From the NCBI GenBank assembly GCA_910587835.1, contig CAJUNQ010000024.1:1-57305 (forward strand): a stretch of DNA of 57,305 bases. The letters are read 5' to 3'. The notes under the pieces were generated by a model. That model was given only the letters and a program-made list of their open reading frames with translations, was not told where the DNA came from and did not search any database. Source of the stretch: an uncultured Oscillospiraceae bacterium. GTDB taxonomy: Bacteria; Bacillota; Clostridia; Oscillospirales; Acutalibacteraceae. Both the position numbers and the translations under genes were made by a program. Below, in pieces: positions 57,136-57,305 of the stretch; position 1 is the stretch's first letter; each line of letters opens with the position of its first letter.

Positions 57136-57305
57136 CCGCCTTTTTGGTGGTGCAGGGCGCGAGGCCCTACCACGATGCTGATAAGTTTTTCTAATCCGCC
57201 TTTTTGGTGGCACAGGGCGCGAGGCCCTACCACGATGCTGATAAGTTTTTCTAATCCGCCTTTTTGGTGGCACAGGGCGCGAGGCCCTACCACGATGCTG
57301 ACAGG
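57136..57305. repeat. 60-bp tandem repeat with hairpin unit
   Basis: About three units with exact 60-base period (changes at 57151-57152), each with TCCGCCTTTTTGGTGG, AGGGCgcgaGGCCCT and CCACGATGCTGATAAG. GTGG and CCAC flank the inner stem, so each unit folds into a hairpin. The run continues past the window end. It lies upstream of the Eis-like gene. Confidence 0.9.

Noticed and set aside
57136..57305. CRISPR array
   Set aside because: Units repeat end to end with a 60-base period and no unique spacers, and no cas genes are present. The tandem repeats at 43214-43538 fail for the same reason.

Overview
The window comes from the chromosome of a GC-rich Clostridia bacterium, most likely an Oscillospiraceae-type gut commensal of the Flavonifractor, Pseudoflavonifractor or Intestinimonas kind. 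This rests on gene content: DUF6062 and DUF5685 proteins, T-box leaders, a type 2 galT, a LexA box of the Gram-positive type, a holin/XhlA phage module, and frequent GTG, TTG and even CTG starts. I could not run a search, so genus is inference. No rRNA, CRISPR array or complete insertion sequence was seen. There is one tRNA, tRNA-Val(GAC).

Layout. 1-5.3 kb: a tightly overlapping minus-strand operon (RpiR regulator, HI0933-type flavoprotein, nucleotidyltransferase, acetyltransferase, 44-residue membrane peptide) and a DUF6062/OGG1-type glycosylase pair. 5.4-5.6 kb: a cluster of DnaA-box-like sites. 6-10.2 kb: plus-strand NUDIX, diacylglycerol kinase, DUF5685, J-domain and membrane protein genes. 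11-14.4 kb: a minus-strand SOS operon (dinB, a radical SAM protein with helix-hairpin-helix, a DUF4130 protein) behind a promoter that holds a LexA box. 14.8-22.4 kb: catabolic and export genes (GH42 beta-galactosidase, two type-B carboxylesterases, a MATE pump). 22.6-25.7 kb: leuA, then a trans-aconitate-type methyltransferase behind a complete T-box leader whose specifier reads as a tyrosine codon. 26.3-29.6 kb: cold-shock protein, a histidine-phosphatase-fold protein without its catalytic histidines, and a second MATE pump. 29.7-35.3 kb: folate operon folE, NTF2-like, folP, folB, folK, GNAT, and the pair galT-comF. 35.4-38.7 kb: trpS under a Trp T-box, serine dehydratase and a YdeI-like protein. 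39-40.4 kb: an AT-richer orphan solute-binding lipoprotein. 40.6-43 kb: ECF sigma factor with a DUF4179 membrane partner. 43.2-45.6 kb: tandem repeats and recG. 45.9-54.6 kb: a rearranged prophage tail and lysis remnant ending beside tRNA-Val. 54.9-57.3 kb: a lysophospholipase-like hydrolase, an Eis-like acetyltransferase and a 60-bp tandem repeat.

Two themes stand out. First, the prophage remnant holds a segment of about 6 kb (about 46.52-52.49 kb) in reverse orientation. Its left edge cuts a holin gene after about 12 codons and the end of a collagen-like tail fibre; its right edge cuts the tape-measure gene and abuts a second tail-fibre-like fragment. Second, at least five families of small non-coding repeats are scattered between genes: two terminal-inverted-repeat elements, a near-perfect palindrome, a hairpin repeat and a GC-rich 3' repeat. 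Several sit exactly on gene ends and supply or abut the stop codon of the neighbouring gene (DUF4130, MATE, ComF, methyltransferase).
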